Assembly: GCF_000720765.1 (NCBI RefSeq) | Contig: NZ_JODC01000003.1 | Location: 558,001 to 622,000 of the forward strand | Direction of reading: 5' to 3' | Source: Streptomyces sp. NRRL S-646 | Lineage (GTDB): Bacteria > Actinomycetota > Actinomycetes > Streptomycetales > Streptomycetaceae | DNA length: 64,000 bases | Shown here: in pieces, positions 34,608 through 44,380 of the stretch | How the letters are laid out: every line of letters starts with the position of its first letter | How positions within the stretch are numbered: position 1 is the stretch's first letter | Notes under the pieces: model-generated | Database searches by the model: none | What the model was told of the DNA's origin: nothing | What the model saw: only the letters and a program-made list of their open reading frames with translations | Program-made: the position numbers and the translations under genes

Positions 34608-35297
34608 ATGACGACGGCTCCAGGCACCGTGCTGGTGGTGGAGGACGAGCCGAGCATCGCGGACGTCCTCGCCATCGCCCTGCGCTACCACCGGTTCGAG
34701 GTGATGATCGCGGGCACCGTCCGCGAGGCCCTCGCGCTCGCCGAGCGCACCCGGCCCGACGCGGCGCTGCTCGACGTCATGCTCCCGGACGGGGACGGGC
34801 GGGCGCTGGGGCGCGAACTGCGCGCGAAGCGGCCCGACCTGGCGCTGGTCTTCCTCACCGCGCGGGACTCGCCCGCCGAGATAGTCGGCGCCCTCGGCTT
34901 CGGCGACGACTACATCACCAAGCCGTTCAACATCGACGAGGTCGTCGCCCGCATCACCGCGGTCCTGCGGCGCACCCGCACGGCGGACGTCCTGCCGCAG
35001 CGCCCCCCGCTGCGCTACGGCGACCTGGAGCTGGACGAGACGACGTACAGCGTCCACCGCGCCGGCCGCACCGTCGAGCTCACCCCCACCGAGTACGCGC
35101 TGCTGCGCTTCCTGGTGCGCAACGGCGGCCGGATCGTGCCCAAGGAGCAACTCCTGCGCCATGTCTGGCAGTACGAGCACACACCGCCCGAGTCGACCGT
35201 GGTGGAGACCTACATCAGCTATCTGCGGCGCAAGCTGGACGCGCTCGGCCCGCCGATGATCACCACGCGGCGTGGTGTGGGATACGGGCTGGCATGA
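34608..35297 (+). CDS. OmpR-family response regulator
   Basis: 229 residues. Receiver domain with acidic VEDEP, phospho-acceptor Asp in LLDVMLPDGDG (about residue 54) and KPFN lysine. Winged-helix output domain includes LTPTEYALLRFLVRNGG and YISYLRRKLD. ATG at 34608 has no Shine-Dalgarno; GATACT 11 bases upstream suggests a leaderless transcript. The stop overlaps the sensor-kinase start as ATGA. Confidence 0.94.
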   Translation: MTTAPGTVLVVEDEPSIADVLAIALRYHRFEVMIAGTVREALALAERTRPDAALLDVMLPDGDGRALGRELRAKRPDLALVFLTARDSPAEIVGALGFGDDYITKPFNIDEVVARITAVLRRTRTADVLPQRPPLRYGDLELDETTYSVHRAGRTVELTPTEYALLRFLVRNGGRIVPKEQLLRHVWQYEHTPPESTVVETYISYLRRKLDALGPPMITTRRGVGYGLA

Positions 35298-36742
35298 GGA
35301 TCCGGTGGCCGCACTGCGAGCGCGGCATGCATTCGCTGCGCGCCAAGCTGACGCTGGCGAACGTCGCACTGCTGGCCCTGGGCATCGTCGCGGCGACCGC
35401 GGTCAGCCTGATGGGCATGCGGTACTACCTGCTGAACCAGGTGGACGCCGAACTGAACAAGACCCGGCAGTCGCTGGGCGGTTCGCTCACGATGGACCAG
35501 ATCGACGCGCTGGGCGCGCTGGCGATCGTCCGCGACCGGTTCATGCCGCAGCACGACGAACAGGCCCGGCCGGACTCGATCCTCACCGCCGTGGATGCGC
35601 ACGGGAAGCCGGTCTCCCTGGCCCGTTTCGCCCCGACGGACACCCAGCGCGCCCTGGCGAGCGCCGTGGACGATCCCCGCGCCCTCGCCAAGGCCGCCGA
35701 CCCGCACGACATCAGGGTGCACGGCGCCCGCTACCGCGCCACCGCGACCCGCCTCGCCGACGGCACGTACATCCTGTTCGCCACCTCCACCGACGCCCTC
35801 CACCAGGGCATGCTCAAGGCCCTCAGGCTCGACCTCGCCATCGGCACGCTGCTGCTGGCGCTGCTGGCCTGTCTCACGATGATGAGCGTCAGCCGCCGGA
35901 TGCGGCCGCTGGAGGACATGGTGGAGACGTCGACGGCGATAGCCGAGGGCGACCTGACCCGGCGCATCCCGTCCAGCACGCATCCGACGCAGGAGGTCGA
36001 ACAGCTGCGGCTCGCCCTGAACTCCATGCTCCACCAGGTGGAGTCGGCGTACCGCACGCGCGAGCACAGCGCGGCCCAGCTGCGCCGCTTCGTCGCCGAC
36101 GCCTCGCACGAGCTGCGCACCCCGCTGTCGGCGATACGCGGCTATCTCCAGCTGTACGACAGGGGCATGCTCAGCGACCCGGACGAGCGCAAGCGGGCCT
36201 GGGAGCGGGTGCTGGCGGAGACGGACCGCATGGGGCGGCTCGTCGACGAACTGCTCACCCTCGCCCGGCTCGACCAGCAGCCCGAGCTGCGCTTCAGGAA
36301 CGTCGACGTGAGCCGTCTGGTGCGGGACGCGGCCGAGGACCTGCGGGTGCAGCAGCCGGAGCGGCCCATCAAGGTCGCGGCCGACGGCGCCGTGCTGGTG
36401 CACGCCGACGAGTCGGGGCTCAGACAGGTGCTGGGCAACCTGGTGGGCAACGTACGCACGCACACGCCCGAGGACGTGGCGGTGCGGCTGGGTGTGGAGC
36501 GGGAGGACGGGGTGGTCCGGCTGTGTGTCGCGGACGAGGGTCCGGGGCTGTGCGAACAGGACGCGGCGCGGGTCTTCGACCGCTTCTTCCGGGCCGGCGG
36601 CGGCGCGGGCAGCGGGCTGGGCCTGGCGATCGTCCAAGGGGTGGTGCAGGCGCACGGCGGGGAGGTCGCTGTGTGCACATCGCCGGGCGAGGGTCTGGCC
36701 GTGACGGTCACACTGCCGTCCCGGACGGCCGTACGGCCATGA
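35294..36742 (+). CDS. Sensor histidine kinase
   Basis: 482 residues. Two membrane spans (about 17-40 and 175-197) enclose an extracellular sensor of about 130 residues. Then HAMP, dimerisation/phosphoacceptor DASHELRTPLSAIRGYL, N-box GNLVGNVRTHT, D-box ADEGPGL and GAGSGLGLAIVQG. It phosphorylates the regulator encoded just upstream, with which it is translationally coupled. Stimulus unknown. Confidence 0.94.
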   Translation: MRIRWPHCERGMHSLRAKLTLANVALLALGIVAATAVSLMGMRYYLLNQVDAELNKTRQSLGGSLTMDQIDALGALAIVRDRFMPQHDEQARPDSILTAVDAHGKPVSLARFAPTDTQRALASAVDDPRALAKAADPHDIRVHGARYRATATRLADGTYILFATSTDALHQGMLKALRLDLAIGTLLLALLACLTMMSVSRRMRPLEDMVETSTAIAEGDLTRRIPSSTHPTQEVEQLRLALNSMLHQVESAYRTREHSAAQLRRFVADASHELRTPLSAIRGYLQLYDRGMLSDPDERKRAWERVLAETDRMGRLVDELLTLARLDQQPELRFRNVDVSRLVRDAAEDLRVQQPERPIKVAADGAVLVHADESGLRQVLGNLVGNVRTHTPEDVAVRLGVEREDGVVRLCVADEGPGLCEQDAARVFDRFFRAGGGAGSGLGLAIVQGVVQAHGGEVAVCTSPGEGLAVTVTLPSRTAVRP

Positions 36743-36756
36743 CTACCGGGCGGTGC

Positions 36757-37158
36757 TCAGGGGTTGACGATGACGAGGGCCCACACCGTCTTGCCGTGGT
36801 GCCCTCTGCTCCACACCCCCCAGGCCGCCGCGACGGTCTCCACCAGATGCAGGCCGCGGCCGCTCTCCTCCCCCTCGCCGACCAGCCGTAACCGGGGCTC
36901 CAGCCGGCCCTCGTCGGAGACCTCTATGAGACAGGAGCCGTCCGCGAGCGCGGTCACGGCCACCTCGAACTCGCGCTCCAGGAGCGGTCCGTGGCGTACG
37001 ACGTTGGTCGCCAGCTCGGACACCAGCAGCACCGCGTCCGCCAGCGCCGGATCGTCCGGCCCGTGCCCCCAGTCGGCCAGATGGTCCCGCACCCGGCGCC
37101 GGGCCAGACCGACGGATGCCGGATGCCGGGGCAGCCGGAAGGAGTTGCGTCTCAACAC
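36757..37158 (-). CDS. RsbW-like HATPase domain protein (anti-sigma/serine kinase family)
   Basis: 133-residue single-domain ATPase of the GHKL fold. N-box VSELATNVVRHG, D-box IEVSDEGRL, glycine box SGRGLHLVETVA. Proteins of this kind in Streptomyces act as anti-sigma factors or kinases of anti-anti-sigma proteins; no partner gene is adjacent. GTG at 37158 follows GAGGAGC. Its end lies 14 bases from the converging sensor-kinase gene. Confidence 0.88.
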   Translation of the reverse strand: MLRRNSFRLPRHPASVGLARRRVRDHLADWGHGPDDPALADAVLLVSELATNVVRHGPLLEREFEVAVTALADGSCLIEVSDEGRLEPRLRLVGEGEESGRGLHLVETVAAAWGVWSRGHHGKTVWALVIVNP

Positions 37159-37253
37159 GTTTGCTCCTCACCCCGCGCACACCTCCGTCACAAGGTCCCG
37201 CGTCAGGTGAGCGTCCGACGTCACGGGGGCGAATGTCAACGCCGCGAGTCGCG

Positions 37254-38810
37254 TCAGATCCAGTTGAGGCTCCAGAGCCGGAACACACCGGTGCCGTCGT
37301 CGAGATACTGGCTGCCGCCGACGTCCTCGGTGCTGAGGACGTACTCCTTGCCCTGCCACAGCGGGATGACCGGCACGTCGTGGGCGACGTCCTGCTGCAG
37401 CGTGCTGAAGTCGGAGGCGGCGTCGCCACGGTCGGCGTACCGCTGGCTGGCCTGGATGAGCTGGTCGACGGCCTTGTTGCTGTAGCCGGTGTTCATGGTT
37501 CCCCTGGTGCCGACGAGCGGGGCGCCGAAGGTGTCCGGGTCCGGGTAGTCGGCGACCCAGCCGACGGCGTACGCGTCCAGCTTGCCGGTGGCCCAGGCCT
37601 CCTGGAAGGACGTCCACCCGTAGCCCTTGAGGGTCACCTTGAACAGGCCGCTCGCCTCGAGCTGCTTCTTGATGGCCTGGGCCTCCGCCTCGGAGGAGCC
37701 GCGGTTCTTGGCGTAGCCGTAGGTGAAGCGGACCGGCGTCGTCACGCCGGCCTCGGTGAGCAGGGCCTTCGCCTTCTTCGAGTCCTGCTTCGGGTAGGCG
37801 TCGAAGAACGAGGTGGTGTGGCCGGTGATGCCCGTCGGGATCAGCGAGTACAGCGGGTCGACGGTCCCCTCGTACACCGTTGCGGCCAGCTCCTCGCGGT
37901 CGATCAGCCACGCCATGGCCTGCCGGATCCTGGGGTCGCGCAGAGGCGCGTTCGCGCGGGTGTTGAGGTAGAGGTTGCGGGTCTCGGAGCTGTCGGACTC
38001 GGACAGGCGCTGGTTCGGGTCGCTCGCCGAGAGCCCGGACAGCACCTTGGGCGGCAGCTGACGGGTGGCGACGTCGATCTTCTTCGCGTTCCAGGCCTTG
38101 TCGAGGGCGTCGGAGTCGACGTAGTAGAGCAGGTCGACGGGCCGGCCCGTCTTCTGGACGGCGCCCTTGTAGTGCGTGTTCGGCGCGAGAGCCGCCTTCT
38201 TGCCCTTTGTGTACGCCGTCAGCTCGTACGGCCCGGTGCCGTCGGCGCCGGGGTCGGTGCGCAGGCTGTTCTTGGGGTACTTGTGGCTGTCGACGATCGA
38301 GCCTGCCCCGGTGGCCACCTTGAACGGGAAGGTGGCGTCGGGCGAGGACAGATGGAAGGTGACCGTCAGTCCGTCGGCGTCGACCGAGCCGAGCGTGCTC
38401 AGCAGCGAGGACGGGCCGACGTCGGACTTGATCGCCTTGACCCGGTCGAAGGAGTACTTGACGTCCTCGGCGGTCATCGTGCGCCCGCTGGGAAAGGCCA
38501 GCCCCGTCCGCAGCGTACAGCGGTAGGTGGTCAGATCACTGCCCGCGAAGGCGCAGCTCCGGGCCGCGTCGGGCACCGGCGAGGCGCCGCCCGGCTCGAA
38601 GGTCAGCAGCGACTGGAAAACGTTGCTGAACAAAGCCCAGGACCCCGCGTCGTAGGCGCCGGCCGGGTCGAGCGAGGTGACCTCGTCCGTCGTGCCGACC
38701 TCGATCGTCCTGTCGGTGTTCTCCTGCGACGGCAGCAGCTGCCAGCCGCCGACTCCCACGCCCGCCAGTACCAGCAGTGTCGCGAGAATCCGCATGCGAA
38801 CCGAGCGCAT
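37254..38810 (-). CDS. Orphan extracellular solute-binding protein (peptide/SBP_bac_5 family)
   Basis: 518-residue binding protein of the oligopeptide/nickel class. It has a signal-anchor (RILATLLVLAGVGVGGWQLL) but no lipobox cysteine, so it may remain anchored by the hydrophobic segment or be released. Core motifs: VTSLDPAGAYD near the start and AEDVKYSFDRVKA. ATG at 38810 follows GGGGAGGG. No permease or ATPase genes lie nearby. Confidence 0.9.
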   Translation of the reverse strand: MRSVRMRILATLLVLAGVGVGGWQLLPSQENTDRTIEVGTTDEVTSLDPAGAYDAGSWALFSNVFQSLLTFEPGGASPVPDAARSCAFAGSDLTTYRCTLRTGLAFPSGRTMTAEDVKYSFDRVKAIKSDVGPSSLLSTLGSVDADGLTVTFHLSSPDATFPFKVATGAGSIVDSHKYPKNSLRTDPGADGTGPYELTAYTKGKKAALAPNTHYKGAVQKTGRPVDLLYYVDSDALDKAWNAKKIDVATRQLPPKVLSGLSASDPNQRLSESDSSETRNLYLNTRANAPLRDPRIRQAMAWLIDREELAATVYEGTVDPLYSLIPTGITGHTTSFFDAYPKQDSKKAKALLTEAGVTTPVRFTYGYAKNRGSSEAEAQAIKKQLEASGLFKVTLKGYGWTSFQEAWATGKLDAYAVGWVADYPDPDTFGAPLVGTRGTMNTGYSNKAVDQLIQASQRYADRGDAASDFSTLQQDVAHDVPVIPLWQGKEYVLSTEDVGGSQYLDDGTGVFRLWSLNWI

Positions 38811-38995
38811 CGGTTGCCCTCCCCGGCCCTGACGGGCCCCCACCCATATGCCACTCCCCTAGTGGCGCGGCTCACCTAATCACAGGTGTTTCAGCTGGGG
38901 GAAGAGGGATTTTGCGAGTTGAGAAAGCCGTTACCGCAAGCGGTTTCGGGGAGATTTCACAGCGCTCTCACAGGGCGTGCGACGAGCGGTTTCAG

Positions 38996-40228
38996 TCAGG
39001 CCCGCGTCGACGCCAGTTCGATCACCGTGATGTCCGACGGCGCGCCCACGCGCGTCGGTGGCCCCCAGGCACCCGCGCCCCGGCTGACGTAGAGCTGTGT
39101 GTCGCCGTAGCGCTCCAGGCCCGCGACGGTCGGGTTCGCGGCGGCCGCGACGAAGTTGCCGGGCCAGAGCTGGCCGCCGTGGGTGTGGCCGGAGAGCTGG
39201 AGGTCGACGCCGTGCTTGACCGCGTCGTGGATCTGGACAGGCTGGTGGGCGAGGAGCACGCACGCGCGTGCCGTGTCCCGGTCGCCGAGCGCCTTGCCGA
39301 AGTCGGGGCCCTGGCCCTCGCTCTCGCCCGCGATGTCGTTGACGCCGGCGAGGTCGAACCATGGCAGTTCGGTGCGGGCGTTCTCCAGCGGGTGCAGCCC
39401 CAGCCGCCGGACCTCCTCGACCCACTGCTCGGCGCCGGAGAAGTACTCGTGGTTGCCGGTGACGAAGTACGAGGGCGCCTTCAGCTGCGACAGCGGTGCC
39501 GCCGCCGGGCCGAGGTTCTTCACGCTGCCGTCCACCAGGTCGCCGACGACCGCCACGATGTCCGGCTGGGTCGCGTTGATCGTGTCGACGACCTTCTGCG
39601 CGAAGCCCCGGCCGAGGATCGGGCCCAGATGGATGTCGCTGACCACGGCGATGCGGTAACCGTGCGCCGCACGCGGGAGTTTGGCCAGCGGCACGGTGAC
39701 GCGCTTCACACCGGGGCCGCGCAGGACGCCGTAGGTGCCGTAGCCGACCGTTCCCACGGCGGCGGCGGCCGCGGCTCCTGCGACCACGCGTGACACGAAG
39801 AGGCGGCGCGACGGCTCCGGGAGCGGTGCGGGCCCGGGCTCGGCCTCCGGCGCCTTCGGAGGTACGGATCCCGCCGGCACCGGCTGCTCCTGCGGTACGG
39901 CCGCCGTGGCGCGCACCCGCCGCGCCGGCAGGCGGCGCAGCAGGGGCCGTACGAGCTCGCCCGCCACCACGGCCAGCAGCAGATAGATCGACAGCGCGAG
40001 CCACAGGAAGCCCGGCCAGGCCAGGACCTGCTGGAGCCAGAAGGGCGCGCCGGCACGCTCGCCCGCGACGGCCCCGACCGCCAGCACCCAGCCACCCGCG
40101 ATCGCCGCAGCACCGGCGCGGCGCGCGAGGCCCGGGCTCCGGGTCGTGTCGCGGAACAGACGGCGCCACAGGTACCAGTTGCCCGCGACGAGAACGCCGA
40201 GCGCCAACAGGGCGAAGACGATGACCAT
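38996..40228 (-). CDS. Membrane-anchored metallophosphoesterase
   Basis: 410 residues. Several N-terminal helices (about 1-25, 40-60, 65-95) are followed by a basic/Pro-rich linker and another hydrophobic stretch. The calcineurin-like domain has the metal motifs SDIHLGP, GDLVDG, GNHEYF and SGHTHGGQ. It resembles YkuE/YaeI-type phosphodiesterases acting on lipids or cyclic nucleotides; substrate not determinable. GTG/ATG choice: start taken at 40228 (MVIVFALLALG). Confidence 0.92.
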   Translation of the reverse strand: MVIVFALLALGVLVAGNWYLWRRLFRDTTRSPGLARRAGAAAIAGGWVLAVGAVAGERAGAPFWLQQVLAWPGFLWLALSIYLLLAVVAGELVRPLLRRLPARRVRATAAVPQEQPVPAGSVPPKAPEAEPGPAPLPEPSRRLFVSRVVAGAAAAAAVGTVGYGTYGVLRGPGVKRVTVPLAKLPRAAHGYRIAVVSDIHLGPILGRGFAQKVVDTINATQPDIVAVVGDLVDGSVKNLGPAAAPLSQLKAPSYFVTGNHEYFSGAEQWVEEVRRLGLHPLENARTELPWFDLAGVNDIAGESEGQGPDFGKALGDRDTARACVLLAHQPVQIHDAVKHGVDLQLSGHTHGGQLWPGNFVAAAANPTVAGLERYGDTQLYVSRGAGAWGPPTRVGAPSDITVIELASTRA

Positions 40229-40279
40229 CGTGCCGTGACCCCCGTTGCCGGTTCTGCCGTTTGTGTGTATTTGCCGCTG

Positions 40280-40519
40280 TTATGAGGTCTGGCGCAAAGC
40301 GCGCAGTCCGCGCAACCCGATGCTCCCGATGACCGTCCCCAATACGAAGGAGACGACGGCGAGCGTCAGATGCACCCAGAAGTACGCCGTCGGGTGACCG
40401 TCGTCGAACGCGAGCCCGCTGCCGTCCTTGATGAGATTTTTAACGAAAGTGACCCAGATGACCCAGGACCACACCCCGAAGGCGAGCAGGAACCAGGAGA
40501 CCGGGCGGCTGAGCTTCAT
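40280..40519 (-). CDS. SCO4848-type small membrane protein
   Basis: 79 residues starting MKLSRPVSWFLLAFGVWSW, with two helices and a short central loop DDGHPTAYFWVHL. This matches the actinobacterial family named after S. coelicolor SCO4848. ATG at 40519. It is divergent from the D-Ala-D-Ala carboxypeptidase gene, leaving about 90 bases for both promoters. Function unknown. Confidence 0.85.
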   Translation of the reverse strand: MKLSRPVSWFLLAFGVWSWVIWVTFVKNLIKDGSGLAFDDGHPTAYFWVHLTLAVVSFVLGTVIGSIGLRGLRALRQTS

Positions 40520-40610
40520 GCGTTCAGTATCGCCGCCGCCTCTTTCGTTCCGTGTCCGGGGTGGGGTGGGAGGCGGGACTTCACGGCCCGTGGCATGTAC
40601 TTTCTCGTCC

Positions 40611-41891
40611 GTGTCCGCTCCCCAGAAGACCGTCAGGCGATCCCTGCTGGTCACCTCCGCCGTCCTGTCCTCGATCGCGCTGACCGCGCCCGTCACCTTC
40701 GCGGCCCCGAGTCCGTCGCCGAGTCCGACGGCCACTCCCCCGGCGGACATGTCGTCCGTGGGCGGCGCCCGTCTGGGGCAGCCGGGCACACAGGTCGATC
40801 TGGGCAGCGGCGCACCCGTACTCCCCAAGGACATCACCGCGCGCTCGTGGATCGTCGCCGACGCCGAGTCGGGCGAGGTGCTCGCCGCGCACAACGCGCA
40901 CTGGCGGCTGCCCCCGGCCAGCACGATGAAGATGCTGTTCGCGGACACGGTGCTGCCGAAGTTCCCGAGCACCCAGAAGCACGAGGTGGCGCCCTCCGAC
41001 CTGGCGGGCATGGGCGCCGGTTCCAGCATGGTCGGGATAAAGGAGGGCGAGACGTACACCGTGCGCGACCTGTGGCTCGGTGTCTTCCTGCGCTCGGGCA
41101 ACGACGCGGTGCACGTGCTGTCGGCAATGAACGGCGGCGTCGACACCACCGTCGAGGAGATGAACGAGCACGCCGAGGAGCTCCAGGCCCTCGACACACA
41201 CGTGGTCACGCCCGACGGGTACGACGCCCCGGGGCAGGTCTCGTCCGCGTACGACCTGACGCTGTTCGCCCGCTCCGGGCTGCAGAAGAAGGACTTCCGC
41301 GAGTACTGCTCGACGGTGCGCGCGAACTTCCCGGGCGACACGAAGGAGAAGAAGGGCAAGTCGGTCCGTGAGTCCTTCGAGATCCAGAACACCAACCGGC
41401 TGCTGACCGGCGACTCCGACGTCTCCGTCTACCAGGGCATCGCGGGCGTCAAGAACGGCAACACGACGAACGCGGGCGCGACTTTCACCGGTGTCGCCGA
41501 GCGGAACGGCAGGGTGCTGCTGGTCACCGCCATGAACCCGGAGAAGCACGAGCACAACGAGGTCTACAAGGAGACCGCCAAGCTCTTCGACTGGGGCTTC
41601 GCGGCGGCCGGGAAGGCGCGGCCCGTGGGCGAGCTGGTGGCGCCGAAGAGCGCCGCGCAGTCGGGCGGCCAGTCCGGTGGGAACGCGTCGGCGGGCCAGG
41701 CGGGCGGGGCCGCCGGCAAGGCGTCGGGTTCGCCGGTGGCGAGCGCCTCGGCCGCGGGCCGCTCCGGCGGCATGGGGGTCGCCTTCGCCATAAGCGGTGG
41801 GGTGCTGGTGCTGCTCGCGGCGGCCGCGTTCCTGGTCAACCGCCGCTGGCCGCTGCCCGATCTGGTACGTCGCCGGTCGTCCCGTCCGTGA
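40611..41891 (+). CDS. D-alanyl-D-alanine carboxypeptidase (DacA/PBP5-type)
   Basis: 426-residue peptidoglycan-trimming enzyme. A signal peptide (VRRSLLVTSAVLSSIALTAP) precedes a Pro/Ser tract, then the serine peptidase domain with SxxK in PASTMKML and SxN in RSGNDA. The third motif is KNG (VKNGNTTNAG) rather than KTG. A Gly/Ala linker and a C-terminal membrane anchor (FAISGGVLVLLAAAAFLVN) follow. GTG at 40611 lacks a ribosome site and may be leaderless. Its last 56 bases overlap the converging BrkB-type gene. Confidence 0.92.
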   Translation: MSAPQKTVRRSLLVTSAVLSSIALTAPVTFAAPSPSPSPTATPPADMSSVGGARLGQPGTQVDLGSGAPVLPKDITARSWIVADAESGEVLAAHNAHWRLPPASTMKMLFADTVLPKFPSTQKHEVAPSDLAGMGAGSSMVGIKEGETYTVRDLWLGVFLRSGNDAVHVLSAMNGGVDTTVEEMNEHAEELQALDTHVVTPDGYDAPGQVSSAYDLTLFARSGLQKKDFREYCSTVRANFPGDTKEKKGKSVRESFEIQNTNRLLTGDSDVSVYQGIAGVKNGNTTNAGATFTGVAERNGRVLLVTAMNPEKHEHNEVYKETAKLFDWGFAAAGKARPVGELVAPKSAAQSGGQSGGNASAGQAGGAAGKASGSPVASASAAGRSGGMGVAFAISGGVLVLLAAAAFLVNRRWPLPDLVRRRSSRP

Positions 41892-42801
41892 GGCCTTCCC
41901 CGCCGTCCTGCGCGTCTCCCTGATCGGGCTCGTCCGGCTCGTGCGGCTCGTCCTGCTCGCTCTGCGTCGCCGTCCACGCGGCGCAGAACAGGACCAGCTT
42001 CGCCGTGAAGTTGATCCACAGCAGCAGGGCCACGGGCACACCGAAGGCGCCGTACATGCTTTTCGCGGCCACGCCCTGCATATAGCCGCTCAGCAGCGTC
42101 TTCAGCAGTTCGAAGCCGACGGCGCCGGTCAGCGCCGCGACGATCAGGCGGCGGCGCCGCGGTTCGACGCCGGGCAGCAGTGTGAGGACGTACAGGAGCA
42201 GCAGGAAGTCGGCGAACACGGCGACGGCGAACGCGGCGATGTACAGCAGGACCCCGCCCCAGCCGCCCTTGTCGATGCCGAGCTGCCGGATGATCCAGCC
42301 GACCATCGCGGAGGCGACGGTGGAGGCGGCGAGCGTGACGAGGACGGCGCCGCCGAGGCCGACGAGGATGCCCAGGTCCTTGGCCTTGCGCAGGAAGGGG
42401 TTCTCCTCCTCGTCGGGCAGCTCCCACACCGCGCGCAGGCACTCGCGCATCGAGCCGGCCCAGCCGATGCCGGTGAACAGCAGGGCCGCGCCCGCGATGA
42501 GGCCGATGGTGCCGGCGTTCTGGACCAGGTTCTGGATGTCGAGCTGGTCGGAGATGCCGGGCACCTGCTCGGCGAGCTTGTGCTGCAGGTCGTTCTGCTG
42601 CTTCTCGCTGAGCGTGGCCGCGGCGATCGCGGCGGCCACGGTGAGCAGCGGAAACAGCGCGACGAAGCTGGTGAACGTCATCGCGGCGGCCAGCCGGGTC
42701 CACTTCACCCTGTCCAGACGTTCGAACGACCGCCACGCGTGCGTGAGCATGAGGCGCGCCAGCAGCGGCCCGATGACGGGGAGCTTCTTGAGCCAATCCA
42801 T
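41836..42801 (-). CDS. YihY/BrkB-family membrane protein
   Basis: 321-residue protein with six helices and the family's RLAAAMTFTSFVALFPLLTV opening and ALLLWINFTAKLVLFCAAW near the end. Formerly called 'ribonuclease BN'; actual role unknown, possibly envelope transport. The acidic tail (DEPHEPDEPDQ) is cytoplasmic. ATG at 42801 follows GGGGGAGAG. Tail-to-tail overlap with the carboxypeptidase gene. Confidence 0.92.
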   Translation of the reverse strand: MDWLKKLPVIGPLLARLMLTHAWRSFERLDRVKWTRLAAAMTFTSFVALFPLLTVAAAIAAATLSEKQQNDLQHKLAEQVPGISDQLDIQNLVQNAGTIGLIAGAALLFTGIGWAGSMRECLRAVWELPDEEENPFLRKAKDLGILVGLGGAVLVTLAASTVASAMVGWIIRQLGIDKGGWGGVLLYIAAFAVAVFADFLLLLYVLTLLPGVEPRRRRLIVAALTGAVGFELLKTLLSGYMQGVAAKSMYGAFGVPVALLLWINFTAKLVLFCAAWTATQSEQDEPHEPDEPDQGDAQDGGEGLTDGTTGDVPDRAAASGG

Positions 42802-43001
42802 GATCAGACTCTCCCCCAGGTGTGGAAGACCAATGTGCGAGTACCCCGAAAACCCGGCACAGTGCCGCGCGGAGGTCGGCACGAGCACTCCCGAGGGCGC
42901 CTCGTTTCACTATTGAGCGACATCCCATTAATCACCCATTTCGGGTAGAAACGTCACGTTTCAATGCTGACCGGTTATATAGGGGCGATACGGTCACCGA
43001 C

Positions 43002-44357
43002 ATGTCTGCCGACACCGCTCCTGTCACCGTCACCGGCTGGGGCCGCACCGCTCCCACGGCGGCCCGTGTGACCCGCCCACGGACGTACGAGGAGGCCGCG
43101 GCCGCCGTCCGGGACTGCGGGGCCCGCGGAGGCATTCCCAGGGGCCTCGGACGGGGTTACGGGGACGCGGCGCAGAACGCCGGCGGCGCGGTGCTCGACA
43201 TGACGGGCGTGGACCGCATCCACGCGATCGACGCCGACGGCGGCACCGTGCTGTGCGACGCGGGTGTCTCCCTGCACCGGCTGACGGAGGTGCTGCTGCC
43301 GCTGGGCTGGTTCGTGCCGGTGATGCCCGGCACGCGCCATGTGACGGTCGGCGGCGCGATCGGCTCGGACGTCCACGGCAGGAACCACCACGTCTCCGGC
43401 TCCTTCTCCCGGCACGTCCTGTCGCTGGAACTCCTCACCGCCGACGGCGGGATCCGCACCGTGAGCCGCGGCACGCCCCTCTTCGACGCCACCACCGGCG
43501 GCATGGGCCTGACCGGCGTGATCCTCACGGCCACCATCCGGCTCCTGCCGGTCGAGACCTCCCTGATGTCGGTGGACACGGAGCGCGCCGCGGACCTCGA
43601 CGACCTGATGGCGCGCCTGACGGCCACCGACCACCGCCACCGCTACTCGGTCGCATGGATCGACCTGCTGGCCCGCGGCGCGGCGACGGGACGCGCGGTC
43701 CTCACGCGCGCCGACCACGCCCCGCTCGACGCGCTGCCTGCACGCGCGCGTGGAGCGCCACTGGCGTTCCGCACCCGGCAGTTCCCTCCTGCCCCCGCCC
43801 ACCTCCCGGAGGGCCTGCTCAGCCGCACCACCGTCGGCCTCTTCAACGAGCTCCGGTACCGGACGGCGCCACGCGCGCGTACCGGCCGACTGCAGCGGAT
43901 CTCCAGCTTCTTCCACCCCCTGGACGGCGTGCCGCACTGGAACCGCATCTACGGCCGCGGCGGCTTCGTGCAGTACCAGTTGGTCGTCGGACACGGCCAG
44001 GAGGACGCCCTGCGCCGGATCGTGCGGCGCATCTCCGAGCAGCGCTGCCCGTCCTTCCTGGCCGTCCTCAAGCGCTTCGGAGCGGCCGCCCCGGGGTGGC
44101 TGTCGTTCCCCGTGCCCGGCTGGATGCTCTCCCTGGACCTCCCGGCGGGCCTGCCCGGGCTCGGCGCCTTCCTCGACGAACTCGACGAGGAGGTCGCCAC
44201 GGCCGGCGGCCGCGTCTGCCTCGCCAAGGACTCCCGCCTGCGACCCGAAATCCTCGCCGCGATGTACCCGCGCCTCGACGACTTCCGGGCCCTGCGCACG
44301 GAACTCGACCCGCGCGCGGTGTTCACGTCCGACCTGTCCCGCCGTCTCGCCCTCTGA
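43002..44357 (+). CDS. dprE1: DprE1-like FAD-dependent oxidoreductase
   Basis: 451 residues of the VAO/ALO flavoprotein fold: GIPRGLGRGYGDAAQN and TVGGAIGSDVHGRNHH bind FAD. The C-terminus KDSRLRPEILAAMYPR...DPRAVFTSDLSRRL matches DprE1, the oxidase of decaprenylphosphoryl-ribose epimerisation in mycobacteria. Lys409 corresponds to the catalytic Lys418. At the site of mycobacterial Cys387, the benzothiazinone target, this protein has Ser377 (GWMLSLD). The following SDR gene is a DprE2 homologue. ATG at 43002 has no clear ribosome site; a TATAT box lies 25 bases upstream. Confidence 0.85.
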   Translation: MSADTAPVTVTGWGRTAPTAARVTRPRTYEEAAAAVRDCGARGGIPRGLGRGYGDAAQNAGGAVLDMTGVDRIHAIDADGGTVLCDAGVSLHRLTEVLLPLGWFVPVMPGTRHVTVGGAIGSDVHGRNHHVSGSFSRHVLSLELLTADGGIRTVSRGTPLFDATTGGMGLTGVILTATIRLLPVETSLMSVDTERAADLDDLMARLTATDHRHRYSVAWIDLLARGAATGRAVLTRADHAPLDALPARARGAPLAFRTRQFPPAPAHLPEGLLSRTTVGLFNELRYRTAPRARTGRLQRISSFFHPLDGVPHWNRIYGRGGFVQYQLVVGHGQEDALRRIVRRISEQRCPSFLAVLKRFGAAAPGWLSFPVPGWMLSLDLPAGLPGLGAFLDELDEEVATAGGRVCLAKDSRLRPEILAAMYPRLDDFRALRTELDPRAVFTSDLSRRLAL

Positions 44358-44380
44358 CCATGCGCTGCATCGGCCGGGGG

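Noticed and set aside
38932..38945. ACCGCAAGCGGT palindrome as a LacI-type operator upstream of the orphan binding-protein gene.
   Set aside because: It is short, lies about 120 bases from the start and could equally be part of a weak terminator for the phosphoesterase gene; not enough to call.
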